Positions 48,381 through 61,985 of a stretch of DNA of 64,000 bases are shown here, in pieces. Under the pieces are notes generated by a model. The model was not told the DNA's origin. It did not search any database and worked only from the letters and a program-made list of their open reading frames with translations. Origin of the DNA: Theocolax elegans. Taxonomy: Eukaryota; Arthropoda; Insecta; Hymenoptera; Cerocephalidae. The DNA is taken from the NCBI GenBank assembly GCA_026168455.1, contig CM047431.1, forward strand, positions 43,341,466 to 43,405,465. The letters are read 5' to 3'. Made by a program: the position numbers and the translations under genes. Position 1 is the first letter of the stretch, and every line of letters begins with the position of its first letter.

Positions 48381-48475
48381 CTGTTGTTGTTGTTGTTGTT
48401 GTTCCCGGTGTTCCTATATATGCACACGTGAGTAAAACAGGGAGAGATAAAGAGAGAGAGAGAGAGAGAGAGAAA
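48381..48475. repeat. (TTG)n and (GA)n repeats
   Basis: Seven TTG units at 48381-48402, then a GA run at about 48450-48472. Confidence 0.9.
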
Positions 48476-51400
48476 GAAGCGTTCTTCTGTTAATGCGGAA
48501 TGCGTAGTGCCGTATTGATTGTTATAATACGTCGAAAAGGGAAGTAGAAAATTTTCCAAAATCCGGCTCGCGCGTGTATATATATATGTACGTGTATACA
48601 CGAGCATTAAATTTAATGTAAATTATGCACGCGCTTGTATGCGAAATTACAGGTGCACTTGTCTAATTATTGGATATTATTTTATACTCGCGATGTATTT
48701 TGTATATATACCAGCCCCCTCCCCCCCTTTGTATGTATAAATTAATTAATCGACATTGCAACGAAATTGCGTAAAAATCTGTATGTTTCAGCTTTTTACA
48801 TAATTTAAATGCAAATACTTTTCATATATTATAAAATTCGCTTCTCATTGTGAGCGATTTTCCTCTCTCTCTCTCTCTCTCTTTTCTTTGTATACTTGAA
48901 ATAACGCATCGATCGAGCATTATACGTAATTGGGGATAAATCGTTTTTTTTCTATATAAGCTTTTAATAGCGATTTGAATTTTATTTTACGTAAATATAT
49001 GTATATATTAATATTAAAATATACAATTTCGTTTTATTTGTAAAGATACTAATATAATCGGTGGTACGCGCTACATTTAAAGTTTCTTTTAAAGTTTTGT
49101 AAAACTTTTAATTAAATGTACATATGTATTATAGAAAGTTGAATAAATAAAAAGGATTACACGCGTATGGACTGTGCGTGCGCATGATTGAGTTTCTGAA
49201 ATCGTAGGGATCAATCGTTGTAAAAGAATGAGTGTCAAATCCGCGTGAAGTCCAGGTTGTAAGTAATAACGAAAAGCATGTGGAGAACGAATGAGGATGG
49301 AAGGATAGATAAAGTAAAGACATGGAGGGTGGAGAAAGAGACCGCGAAATAAAGATGGTTAGAATCGAGGGATAGAAAGCGAAGGGAATGTATAGACGAG
49401 GCAATGGAGGTTTTAATAACGTATTCGTGTAGAGAGGTCCGCAAGAGGGTGGTGCCAGAAACGCGGGTTTCTTAAGAGGCGGCTCGCGTAAAGTGCCTCC
49501 CGGCAATATCTTCCGATTACGGGCTAAGTAAAGCCTTTGCGCCTTCCCTTATAACTCCGGCGCATCCCTCGACTCCTTTGTACGTCTCTTTAGCCCCGTA
49601 TCTCCAGGCTTTATGCGGCTGTGGATGTAAAACTACCTTCCTATATCTGTATGGAGGATTTGCCCGAGCGCGCGTCAGAGAGAGAGAGGGAGACTCGGTG
49701 TTAATGTGTGTAAGTCCTTGGTTAAAATTGGAGGGAGGTGGTCGTCTCTTCTCTATCTCCTTTCCTCTCGCAAGGTGGGTCGCTTTATGCAAGAGTTGAA
49801 TCGAAGGAACCTCCAAGACGCTATACGGGGTTATACTCGCTGGCTCGTGCTTAATGAGACGTGAAACAGGTTATGGCTTCAAAATGTATATACATGCATA
49901 CATCTGCATCCAGTGTATACGTATTCCGGTTTCTCTGTGGAGTGTGGTACACTCTACACTACATATAGACAACCTCGTTTAAGATGACGAAATTAACGGG
50001 TGCGTTTATGCAACGCTGCAAATGACGCATATACCGTTGCAAGTAAAAACTTGGGATTATCACTTAACGACTACGCCAAGTACTAATGTCTAACCCTGGG
50101 ATGCTTCGACTCACTGACTCAATTTATACTCTTCGAATGCATTGCATATATATTAGTTAAAACAAAGTATATACATATACGCGTACATATTATCAATATT
50201 TTCAAGTCATAATGTTATTTATTAAAAAAATTGTTAAATTTAAAGAGTACGTTTGGTCGAATTAGCCATTTTCAAAGGGGTGAACCGTGAGTTCATTTAG
50301 CAGAGTAGTGGTTTTTTAAATGGTTAACGTCGAGACGGAAATATTTCGGGGAAACCTCGCGACAAGCCACAGACTAATTACGTTTTAATGCACCCAAGGG
50401 TGCAAGAACTATTAGGTGGGCAGTTGGACCACGGGAGGACGCGTGTCGCTTATCCTCCTCCCACCTACTTACAACCCGGGGACGCGACGCCTCGGTGATT
50501 TATTCTAATTAAATAAACTACGGGAGTCCATTAATACGCGGTCGGCGATGTCGTGTCCCTTGATTTACCGGCTGCCAATGGATATTATTATACGCTCACC
50601 CATATCTGGGTTATACCCTACATATACACTTATACTATTTCAAATGTTTACCTTCATATTTTAATTGTTTATTTAATTGAATGATCTCTTTAATTTCCAC
50701 ACTCCACTAAATACACGATAAATAGTTGTAAAAATTGTACGCTAAAAGTTGTTTTTTTTTCTCAATTATTTAATTGCGCGTATCTAATTTTCGTAGTTAA
50801 TATCATATAGGTATATTCTATTAGTTCGAGCATTTAAATAACCCGAAAAGAAACGACGATTATACGGTTAAATATAATTACAATCTAACAATTATCATTA
50901 TGATAATTAAACTCTAAAAAGATTATTACAAAATTATTAATTAATAAAGTGATTCGAGTGAATATGGAAAGAGAGTAAAATTCTCGTGAGTATTATAATA
51001 ATATCCTATATATTCTACACGTATACGCCAGATAAAATATCTCAAAATTATACTCGCATATAAAAAAGTATACTAACGAGTTATTGTAAGAGAGGAAGCA
51101 CGAGTAAGAGAGAGAGAGAGAGAGAGAGAGTGAGAGTGAAGTAGGTTCGGGTATAGAATACACTTAGAGACATATATACCGGAGGCGGCGGATCTTAATG
51201 GCGCTTATTACTCTCGTCGGGGCAGCGCATCCCTCCATTTTTCGTCCGCGGGGAAATCAAGTGCGCGATGCCGCGCATAATTAGTTGCGCTCGTCCTGCG
51301 CCGTGGTTCTACTTAGCCTCCGGTGGCCGAGCATCGCGATCAAAGTGACGAAGCACCGGTGTGGTGAGCACCCGCGCAAAGATACACTGCACTGCAACTA

Positions 51401-54400
51401 TACGCTCTTATACGCTTTTATAACGATGCTTTCTACGTGCACCTGTGCATATATATACATACAACCTATATCCATTTATTATATATCGATGTTTATCCCG
51501 TACTCTCTTTGGCTCGTAAGGTATATATATACCTATAGATCCACGCGTTGATCATCGGATAGAGGCCGGTCAGGTGAATCAAACGTATCTTGCACCTCGA
51601 TGATACAGTATACGTTTAAAATGTAAAAATAACTCGAGTTTACGTTTCGACGATGGTACGTGTAATGCGGAAACTTAAGAGATCTTGGATTAAAAATTCT
51701 ATAGCTATATACCCACATTTCGTAAAGGTCGAACGATTATTTGCTTTGATCGACTAACGTCTAGTTGATATGTACTCGCTCACCCGATACCGGTATATAT
51801 CAACTATATACAGTTGCGCGTGTACGTACATAGGAAATACGAGAGATAAAAGAGAAAATAAGTGCAGTAATCTCTATCGGGGTGACCTACTGGAAAATGA
51901 CCAACCAACTTTAACTTATCATACATTCTTATATATACTAACGTTTAAATGAAATAGGCAAATAATAATATTTACAATCTAACGAAACGTCGTTGTTACT
52001 CGTAAGTTATTCGTAATTTGCAAAACTGTGCATATATGCAATACGTATAGATTTAGAATATCCATCGTAAAATGTGTCGACTGTTCAGTATATGGATAGG
52101 TTGTTACGACTGAGAGAAGGATAGAGTGTAGATTCGACTGTTGAACGAAATACTCTTGGAGGATACATCCCAGAGGATGAGGGGGAGGTTCGCTCGATCG
52201 CTCGGCGACAGCAATTATACGTTTGAACGGCTATCTCGGAGTGTGCGGGCAGGCTTTAATGCTACAGGATGGCTCCCCGTGCGTCCGACTCGGTCCGAAC
52301 GCAGTCGGCGAAATATTGTTATTTATGGGCAAACCGAGGGGTGTATTCTGCGCGAATGGTACCGAGGCGCCTTTGCCACTCCCGTGTGTATCTCCACCAG
52401 GTGCGCCGCACTGTTTGCCTTTACGGGCTCTCCCAGATTTCCCATCACTTTCTTCCCCTTACCTCCCTTACCTACCCGTCTGTCCCGTTCGAATTGATCC
52501 TCTTACGCTTCCAAGGACTCGCACTAATCTACATTCGGTATATTTATTTATTCGACATTCACTTTGTGTTATCAATACCCCTACGAGAGGATATTTCTTC
52601 ATTTCATCTTTAACTTAAGGGGATGTGATATCCAAATTGCAGAGACCTATTTACGAATGGACAAAAATTTTAAAAACTAATACCACTCAAAATTAGAAAA
52701 AAATCAGAGATACTGTTGAAAACTAATAAAACAAACACCGTTACAGAACGATTTACATCATCAAATTTTTCATTTCTTTTTTTCTACCCTCTGAAACCAA
52801 TTGCTTGGGTACTGCATACTTTCTGAATATAAATTAGTGAATAATCACTATGAAAATACAGTGATAAGTCAGTCACTATCACGAAATAATTACTAATTCA
52901 ATTAGTCACAATTTTATTTTTGAAGAATACTACACTGTATCGTTAATCCATCCAGTCCAACATAATATTAAAATTATATACGTACAACTGTGTAAAAATA
53001 ACGGAAGAGTCTTGTTTACCATATACTAGTAGAAGGATACTAATATATCTAGAAAATAGTTTCATTACTAACAACGTAATAATATGGAAACACAATCGCT
53101 TAATAAATAACAATTATCTGCAATTCTGTGTATTATATGTGTATGTATGTACGTAGCGTGTGAGCGTAAGGTATACATTAGCCTATACGCGATACGCTCG
53201 ACTCTACATAGGCCACCTAAACAAAAAGTCGAATAATTGGAGTAAGAGCGTTTGCGAGAACCCCCCGCTTCACCGTCTCCTACCGCCGTTCCGAGCGAAG
53301 AGCGCAACGAGGGAAATTCGAAATCGGTCGTGAAGGAAGTCACCGAGTCTCGCGGACGAGTAGATTCCAAGCGTCTTTCTCTCTGTGCATTTCGAAGCGG
53401 TTCGACGAACGGTCGAAGCGATCATTTTCTTTAATTATGCAGTGCCTCGCCGGAGAGTCTACGCAACCGCACCACCTGCCGCGCTCGAAATAGATTCCCA
53501 GGATCGATATCAAGAGCGGCTTGCGACGATGTAAGAACCGAGTAGAGAACCGCCCCTGTGGATGCAACGCGCAATCCGAATCGATGAATTTTTACTCTCG
53601 TGGCTTTCTCTATATCTACGATCATTCGATTCTTTTTTTCCCTTCGATTATTCTCACTCTGCTGCATTAGGTATTGGATTCCCAATCCCAGAGTTACAAG
53701 AATCTACGTAGGTAATTAAGCTTGTAAGTGTCGTTAACGAGATATTGTTTAATTGATAGAACCTTATACAGAGTATTTCATTTTTTATCGAATTTGTGAA
53801 TAACATCATGTCAAAGTTACATTTGTCTGCGTTGATATACTTAAACGATCAAGATGATTATTTCAAATAATAATACACGTATCACTTTTCCAACTGTAAA
53901 AGATTGTAAATCTGGTTGCTTTACGTAGGCGTACATAGTACTTAACATTTCACTATTTGTGTGTACCAATATACATACACACGATGTATATATACTATAT
54001 ACCAGACGTCGAGGTATAGGCCTTGGCGAGATTCAGATATACATACAACACGTATACGTGGCATCTCGACATTTTAAATTCATAAGGTAAGTTTAAATAA
54101 ATAATAACTAAAAACACGCGTGGTATTAAAAATAACGTCAACGAATGTTCTCATTAATTTTTACACATAACGTATACGTATACACAAATATTTCTCACGT
54201 TACAACTAATATTTTAGATCATTACTAAATTATTGAATAATACAAATCGTATATTATTAATTTAATGCGCGGAACGTTAGATCGTATGTGTATACGAGGT
54301 AGTCGATAATTACACATGTACAACATTTTCAGAAACTTTATTTTCATCGATTTACGGATTCATCAGAGGTTAAGGCTATACTCGTGGAAACTTTCGAAAC

Positions 54401-54749
54401 TTTTGTAAGTACGCAATTATAACGACGAAACTATTTTTAACGTATACGTGTATTGTATTATAAGTTTACCGTACATTTTATATTATTTTCACGAATTTAA
54501 TGTTTAATATTTGATAAATTGTAAATTAAATTTCATTTCGGGAAAGTTAAAATTTCACTCGATTATAATCGTTATTGAAATTCACTTTTCAAACAATGAA
54601 AAATGCTAAAAGCGATAATACAGTAAAATAAAAAAATTAAAAACGAAAAAGGAAGTGTAAAGGCTATATGTATAAGCTAGCATAAGGAAATAAACAATAA
54701 CGTGCAACAAAAGATTAGCCGAACGCAAGTTTATTTAAAAAAGAACCAG

Positions 54750-54752
54750 AGA

Positions 54753-54792
<40 letters not shown>

Positions 54793-54800
54793 AAGAGGGA
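54750..54800. repeat. (GA)n microsatellite
   Basis: About 20 GA units on the plus strand with one GGGA interruption; one of the longest in the window. Confidence 0.9.
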
Positions 54801-57230
54801 GAAAAGATTGGTACATAAGTTATTAAAGCACAGCGTTACAGCAAAGTTTAATAAAACGTTGAAATATGAAAATACCGGAAAGATTATTAAACATTGAAAT
54901 TAATGACGAAATAATAGGAAAAAAAAGTTGGGTAGGTACATTATTAAGAATGAAGGAGGAAGAACCGTTGGTACTTATGAATATTTTAAACTGCTGGTGT
55001 AGATATACGTACGTACGCGTATTTATATATACATCCAACCGAAAGAAAAATTTAATTGAGGTACATCGGTAAATAGAGAGAGGGACGGGGTAAACCGTTA
55101 AAAATTTTGAAAGAAAACACGAAGGAAATAGGTGTTGCGTGGTATAGTTTGCTTTCTCTCTTTATCTCTTTTTCAAGAGAGCGGGACATATTGGAATAGA
55201 TTCTACATAGTCCCTATGTCTACATCGCACGAACGCGTGGAGACGCATACACCTTCTAACTTTCCATTAAATCTGAGTATCCCACGCGAGCGGAGGTTGC
55301 GCCCCTTTTCGTCGATAAACAAATCCAGAGACACGCGCATATCGAAAGCAAACAATCGCGGCTGGATATCGCGAATTTCCCTCGGTCGTGTAGAGCGCAT
55401 AAGAAAACACTCGTGCGGCCTCGTCCGAGAAAACGAGGACATCACGTGTACGCGTTGTTGAGCTGCTGTATTATTTTTATCACGACTTTGGATAAAACAA
55501 GAATCTCTTCTTCTTCTTCTTCTTCTTCTTCGTCTTCTGTCAGTTTATATGCTTATTCGTCTACTGCTTTACCGAACAAGGCGACATCCAATGAGAACGA
55601 ATAAACCCGTTCGGGTTTACCATTATCTAACATTATCGTTACCGCGCCAAACGGTAAATCACGCCAAAAAAAAATGAAAAATACACTTGCACCTGTTTTT
55701 TTTATGAATATTAACACTTTTATTACGTAATAATCGCAGTAATAACGTGAAATGTATATTCTACTGTGACTAAAATGAATTCATTTCTAAGAAACATCTC
55801 GTAAATAAGTCGACCAAACAGTTATATCCATCCGTTTTATACAATAACAATATACTTATATCTGACCAAGAATATTACAATACATATTTGAATCCGCAAC
55901 AATTATGTAATACGCCCACTCGAGAAAAATCCTAAAACTTGACAAAATAACACGAAAGTGCACGGAATATCGGAGGAAAAGTAATCCTTATAAAAACATT
56001 GGGATTTAAAGGAAAAAATATATATGTATATGTACATAACGGGAAATAGTTAGGCAAACATAAAAGCTCACCAAGAGTCTAATGCGATAACATTAAAGTT
56101 AAGGTAAATTTCATAAAAACACATTTGTTTCGGTAAACTTTCGTTTCGTTACCGTTTTTCTTTTTAATAAACAACTCGTAGCATATCGTTTTATTAAATA
56201 AACAAGTAAGAAATTAAAATAAACACCGTGTGTACGGAGCGAGTAATCTCCATTTCGTGCCAGAGATTTTTTACGTGTTATTCCTTTTCATCCATATTCA
56301 GTGATCCGTTTATTTGTCCATAGCTCGGGCAAAAGGCAAAACGGCGATCGGAAAATATTCTCGTCGGGCCGCGCGTTATCCGTTTAGGGAGAGAGAGAGA
56401 GAGAGACCGAGAGAGCGCGAGCACCCCGAAAACGCCTCGCGTAGACGCGCCAATTTTTAGGGGAATGGACGGGTTGGGTTTTTTTCCTCGGTTGCCGCGA
56501 GATGGAACGGAAATCGGATTTCGCGCGAGCCAATGGTGAATGGAAGGGTCGAGGATGCGATAATATCTTTCGAAGTGAAATACCCGGGGTATGGGCCTTT
56601 ACCTTTATACATATATAGTATATAGTATATAGTATTTTATATATATATAAATGGTAAGTGCATTTTACTTTTTTAAACTTAAAAATAAATAAATATTGCT
56701 TAAAATATTTAGTTTTGTTATTCTTGAAAAATTTTTATGCATTTCATTGTTCTTTCTAAACATTCAGAATTACAAAAATTACGTAAATATTTATCGATGT
56801 AATGAATGTGTATAAATGAAAGATTATTACGGGTACATTATCCATATGAATCAATAATATTATTTATATGTATATAATAAAAAAAATTAAATACGTTTGA
56901 AATGGAATAAATTTTAATGAATCGTATTAAATTATCTTTGTAGGTACATAACAATTTGGGTATAGCAAATATAATGCGAAACGCTCAAAATGTATTTTAA
57001 CCAAATTTGATTTTAATACTGGGAAGCTGGAAGTTTAAAAGCAAATCAATGGTTCGCAATTAATTACATTAAAAAGTCTCGAGGAAGCGAAAAGCAGAAT
57101 AACATTCGACGATAAAATTTAAACGTGTGCACTCGAGGCCCATATGCAAATATTTATCATAAATCGAGATAAATTGATAATCAATACCATCGATTCTCAT
57201 AGCTATCGGTCATATCATCGAGGTTAAATT

Positions 57231-57760
57231 AATAGCGATTCGAGTACATCGAAAAACGGCTCGTTCGTGTACCGCGCGGGGTCCTCGTTCCTATTTCTCC
57301 TCCTCCTCCTCCACCCCTCCGCCACCACCCTACCGCTTCACTACTCGGCGAGTGTCTCAAAAATCCCGGTCCCTCCATGCCACGGAAAACCATCGATAAT
57401 TTTCGAAAATTATCGGGCAAAGTGCGCGCTCCCCGAGCAATTAGCCGTTGATTTCATGAGGGCTTTTGACGATTACGCGATGCGACGTCGCCTATAACCG
57501 GCGCGAAATCATGTAAATTGAATTATTCGCTCAGCTCTGCAAGCCTCCAGCCACCGGCACATTTGAATTTCACGAGCGCATTCCACTGCGTAATGGATAT
57601 TGGAATGCTTTTGAAAAATTCCAAGTTTTGTCGCATTCCCGAAATGATGGAATCCTATACCTCTTTGCATCGATGGCCCCCAAACTCCCCACCCCTCATC
57701 AATCCTCCCGGAATCGTAAAAAAGGGGCTCGTAAAGTATCCTCCACTTTAGCCACGTTCG
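57231..57760. other. GC-richer island, candidate conserved non-coding element
   Basis: About 500 bp of balanced, non-repetitive composition holding the 22-bp palindrome. Short overlapping frames on both strands lack start context, domains or splice continuity, so regulatory sequence is more likely than an exon. Confidence 0.35.
57395..57416. other. 22-bp perfect palindrome in a GC-rich island
   Basis: CGATAATTTTC followed by its exact reverse complement GAAAATTATCG. It lies inside a 500-bp GC-richer block with no supported frame. Could be a dimeric transcription-factor site or chance. Confidence 0.6.
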
Positions 57761-59075
57761 ATAGACCATTTCGAATTCAAGTACATATATTCTCGGTTTT
57801 GTAAGCAGCATTCCCTTGATTATCCTTCCCAGCTTAATTTTCTTACCAAGTCTATGTTGATCACGCTACACTTGTTTCAAATTTAGTTATTTTTATATAT
57901 CGATTCTTTCTCTCTTTTTTTCTGAATAACCAAACGATTTATTGTTTACATATATTGTATTGGCTAGGAATTGGTCAACGCTTACCAGAAAAAAAAAAAT
58001 ACACCAGACGCAAAAGCAAAACTAACTTCACTATACGTTTAATTTGCATTCTCGAGTGGAGGGGACGAAATAACAATCGTACTGTTTTTAAAGCGACCGC
58101 TTCCGATAAAAGCTTCGAGCTTTTTTCCCTCGCGCTTTCTTTCGCACGGATTTTAAAGTGAAGCCTAATGAAATGTTATTTTGAACTTTAAACCGCCACT
58201 ATACAACAGCATTTACGATATAGAATCAAAATCGAATCAAATCGCGCGCTTACACTTTTTTCATTGCTAGTCACCAATGACCCTTTCTATGTAAATCCAT
58301 TGTAGAGCTTTATTTCGGAAGTTGTAAAACTTTTTTGCGTCCGTTAAACAGGGCGTAACGCAAATACCCTAATCGTCGTGTAAAATTACGTAAGTGAATG
58401 TTAATTAAAGTGCAAATGAAATTGAAATTTTTGTCTCGTTTATCATCAACAATACAATTTTCGGAATAAATAAACCCCGTCAAATTCGAATGCATCATCT
58501 TTAACGTACATGCGTGACTGTATAAGTGTCAAGTATATATATACATATAATTCACATGGAAAATTTAAAAGTTTTAGGTCAAACTCAATAGCGGATTAGC
58601 ATAAAAATTTTACGAAGACAAAAATTTTCATAATAATTTCCATGTCATTAAGTGAAAAATCGTTAACTCCCAGCAACGACCATTACGATTTAAATTTTCT
58701 CATTTCCATTTTGAAAATGAAAAGCCAAAATCTAATATTCGCCGAACAAAAGTTGTACGAATAAAAAACGAAAAAGGAATGGTCCGTAACAACAAAAAAA
58801 AAAGGAAATAAGCGAACGCGATTCAGACGCGCGTTGTTTTTCATAAAAAGGTCTTCACGAGGCTCTTTCATAAAAAACACTTTTATCCCGGCGTAACTCG
58901 CCCCGAAAACAGGAATTTTATTTCGAACTCCGTCATCGCGATAATACACGCGGCCTGATTATGTCCCCGGAGACATTAAAAATGACGAGTATGTACGCAC
59001 AGACACGCCGGAGAATAAAACTGTGCAGCTGCTGTACCGTGAAATAGAATATAAAATTCTGGGCGTAAAGTACAG

Positions 59076-59077
<2 letters not shown>

Positions 59078-59116
<39 letters not shown>
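59078..59116. repeat. (CT)n microsatellite
   Basis: About 17 CT units on the plus strand, one of only a few long runs in this orientation; most dinucleotide runs in the window are GA on the plus strand. Confidence 0.9.
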
Positions 59117-59119
<3 letters not shown>

Positions 59120-59558
59120 ATGTGCGTCGTGTCGCTGAAAATCTTTCCAAGCGTATATAAGCGAGATTGTTTTTATATCAATGTCTCATCGTCCGGTCGA
59201 ACATTTTCAAATTATGAAATGGTTTTTTTTTGCAAAGCTTCTAGCATCACTTTGTCGCCGTATCAGTTAATTGAAATGTATTGCCGTTAAATTATTCGTG
59301 ATATTTACTCTCTCGATGCTGAAGATTAATCGTGTTCGATCGTCGGGAAAACATTGTGTGGTACTTTTTACTTAAACGAAATTTAATGCACTTTGATGTC
59401 TTACAGGATAAAAGGTAAACTAAATATTTCTTTCAACTGGATAAGACATAAATAAATAAATAAATAAGTGGAATAATAAAATAAAAGTGGTTGCGCATAA
59501 AAACTTACTGTATGTAGAGTAAAGTGGAACTTCCTCTGGTTAAAACAATCACTTAGAA

Positions 59559-59590
59559 CTTACCTGAAACAAAGAAAATAACATTATATC
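59559..59590 (-). promoter_or_regulatory. Candidate recursive-splicing ratchet point (zero-length exon)
   Basis: Read on the minus strand this is a pyrimidine tract TTATTTTCTTTGTTT, then CAG, then GTAAGTTC. A full 3' splice site abuts a full 5' splice site, with the junction between 59564 and 59563. A branch-point-like CTGAT lies about 22 bases upstream of the CAG. This matches the (Y)n-CAG|GTRAGT consensus of ratchet points described in long Drosophila introns. No open exon follows it, and its local ORFs are trivial. It could be a chance match or a cryptic exon border; RNA evidence would decide. Confidence 0.5.
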
Positions 59591-59597
59591 AGGTAAG
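59559..59597. repeat. 9-bp inverted repeat enclosing the 59564 splice signal
   Basis: CTTACCTGA (59559-59567) and TCAGGTAAG (59589-59597) are exact reverse complements separated by 21 bases. In a minus-strand transcript one arm would hold CAG|GUAAG and the other the candidate branch-point CUGA, with the pyrimidine tract in the loop. Confidence 0.6.
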
Positions 59598-61985
59598 ACG
59601 TTTACTACGATCTTTTTAATATTCTGTCATCGCTGTATAACGATATCGTAAAAATAAACTATACCATGTAGCATTACCTATTGTGTGCGCTTAACTAGTT
59701 CAACCTATCCAAAAATTGAATTTTTATTAAAAGAATAAACTTTTATGCCGAAAATTTTTAAGAATACGCTGTTCATTATTTTCGGGACAACGATGTGATA
59801 TACTTAGAAAAACATTTTTAATGTAATTTATGCTGCGGGAAATATAAATTCATATATATATATTAAAAATACAAAAAGTGTATTTCAAAATTAAATGCGT
59901 TTGTGCTTAATTATTAGTTGGACGTTTTTACGGGAAGAGACATAAATATACTTGGCTACGAAGATAGAGGTGACAGTATTAATATTATTTATATTTAAAG
60001 GTAATATTTTTGAAATTTGAGGATCAAAGTCAATTAGAACAATTACGGTGACTTGGCTACATTTCGTAGTAATAAATCAAATGATGCGCGCTACCAATTT
60101 ACGTAAATTCGTACATGTTGAACAGGTTGTTACAAAAAGCTGAATCGAGTGGACGCGCGCGTCGTCGGCGTATCGCATATTGAGTTAATTCGCTAATAGT
60201 ATCTTTGCACATATTCACTCAAATCGAACGAAACAAAATGGTCAATAATGTGGGGAGGAGGTATACACGCGTACACGTAGACACCCAGTGGAAACGACGA
60301 CACGCATGTAAAGTTATATCTGATGAAATCCACTAATGAATTCATATATTATTGAGTACAAAACGATCCGACCGATCGCGTGACAAACTGTGTAAGTCAA
60401 TTACTTGGAGCGTGCGTCTCTCGATAGACAATATAGAAATAGAAAATATCGTTCTCGCGTCGACTGTCGACCGGAATTAAATTACTTACACGTATGTAAC
60501 GTTTGACATTAATTTTCAAAACGATCGTTAGAATTATTGTATACGAAAGCTGGATCATCCGAATGTTCGTTCGTCATTCATCTCCCCTCCCCGTGTTTAC
60601 GATGGAATTGTTTAAAATATTTTTATAGTTTTATAGCTAAATCTAATAATTTATTTAAAATATTTTTACGTGTACCCTGGTGGTATAATTCAACTTCAAT
60701 AAGACTGTATATGAAGTTTGGGTAAAATTAATCAAACGTCATTCAAAGATGATTTTCAACTCGCTTCGCTCGGGTAAAACTCTGATTCGCTTGATAATCA
60801 ACACTTCCACGCTAGCATAAAAAATTACTATTATTTACCCTTACAAAATTCGGATTATTAAAAAATAAATAAATTCAGCATCAAGAGTTAGAATTTCCGG
60901 AGTCATTCATTATATCAATTTTATAATATTTTAATTTTAAATAAAAATTATATCACTTTTTTATGAGAAATATTAACAAAAAAAAGTATTGTTTACAGTT
61001 ATATTTGTATATTATAAATACATCGATTGTATATCGTATCGTATCAACTGTAGGGTAAAGGAAGAATACACATAATTTGCATAAAAGAAAGACAAAACGA
61101 AGAATAGAAGAAGGAATATAAAGTAAATTCGTGAGGAATGTCTTAATTAAAGGTTTGTACGGTACGCGGAGTGCAAGAGAAAAGATCACGCGTACAAAAA
61201 CTGTACTGCGTCAAATTGCCCGTGAAGAGTTGAAAAGAATGAAGGAGGGGAGGGTAAGAAAGAAAAAAGATAGTAGGATTCGCTAATTCGTTCTCAGCTA
61301 GAAAATAAATCGCTCTATAGCTCGTTTGATGAAATCCCATTCATTGATCCCTCTCTCACGCGAGTATCTCGTTTTCTTCTCCGAATCTCTTTATCCGCGT
61401 TCCTCAGCTATTTTTTTCTTCTACCGATCAGCGAGATAAATGATTTCTCAGGCCCTCACTTTTCGTTCGCGTCTCCCGCGTCCAACGACGTATTTATGAG
61501 GAACCCCATTCAATTTGCTCTGTTCATCTCGAAACTTTCGGATTCGCAAGCCGATTATGAAAAATGCGTCACGCTTATCTTTCTCTTATGTACGTATGTA
61601 TTATTTTGTTCTTTTTGATATACTCGCTCGAACGTCGGCGTTTCCGTGTCAAAAATACAGTAAACCATATAAAAAGTTGATGACATGTTGTTAAACATGT
61701 ATCGAGTACTTGTGACCGATCCATATTAGAAATGTTACATTCGTGTTGGTTCGTGTGGATGAGTTTACATGGATACGCATGATACGAATATGTAATTATA
61801 CGTGTGATACTTCTTTTTCTACTCACATAGTACTAGGTAAATAAATTTAGTGTATTTGAGATGTTTATTGCACCCAATATCTCAGTACCAAATATTTCAT
61901 ATCACACAGCTTCGACACGTACAAATGTAGAATTTCAAATGCATGTCTACTGACGATAATGTGTACTGTTTAAACATGTGTGCCC

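Larger units (their letters stand above)
41701..57230. other. Non-coding stretch alternating AT-rich sequence and GC-rich islands
   Basis: 41700-43100 is very AT-rich and featureless. GC-richer islands recur at about 43180-43380, 45830-46090, 49480-49640, 50320-50560, 51180-51380, 52150-52480, 53240-53570, 55230-55460 and 56330-56600, each a few hundred bases and often next to a GA repeat (46101-46153, 48100-48132, 51105-51134, 56387-56415). No frame in them shows a protein domain. Confidence 0.5.
57761..61985. other. Non-coding stretch around the 59564 ratchet-like site
   Basis: AT-rich, with a GC-richer block at about 58850-59060, the CT repeat at 59078-59116 and an AAAT repeat at 59450-59467. 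Nothing coding is supported. Confidence 0.5.

Noticed and set aside
52141..52618. Overlapping 114-131-residue frames in a GC-rich island
   Set aside because: Three frames open at once is typical of CpG-rich non-coding sequence; none has a domain or splice borders.
54075..54095. AAG|GTAAGTTT on the plus strand
   Set aside because: No pyrimidine tract and no open exon upstream, so neither a ratchet site nor an exon end can be supported.
59589..59599. CAG|GTAAGA on the plus strand next to the ratchet-type site
   Set aside because: No pyrimidine tract precedes it on that strand; it is better explained as the other arm of the inverted repeat.
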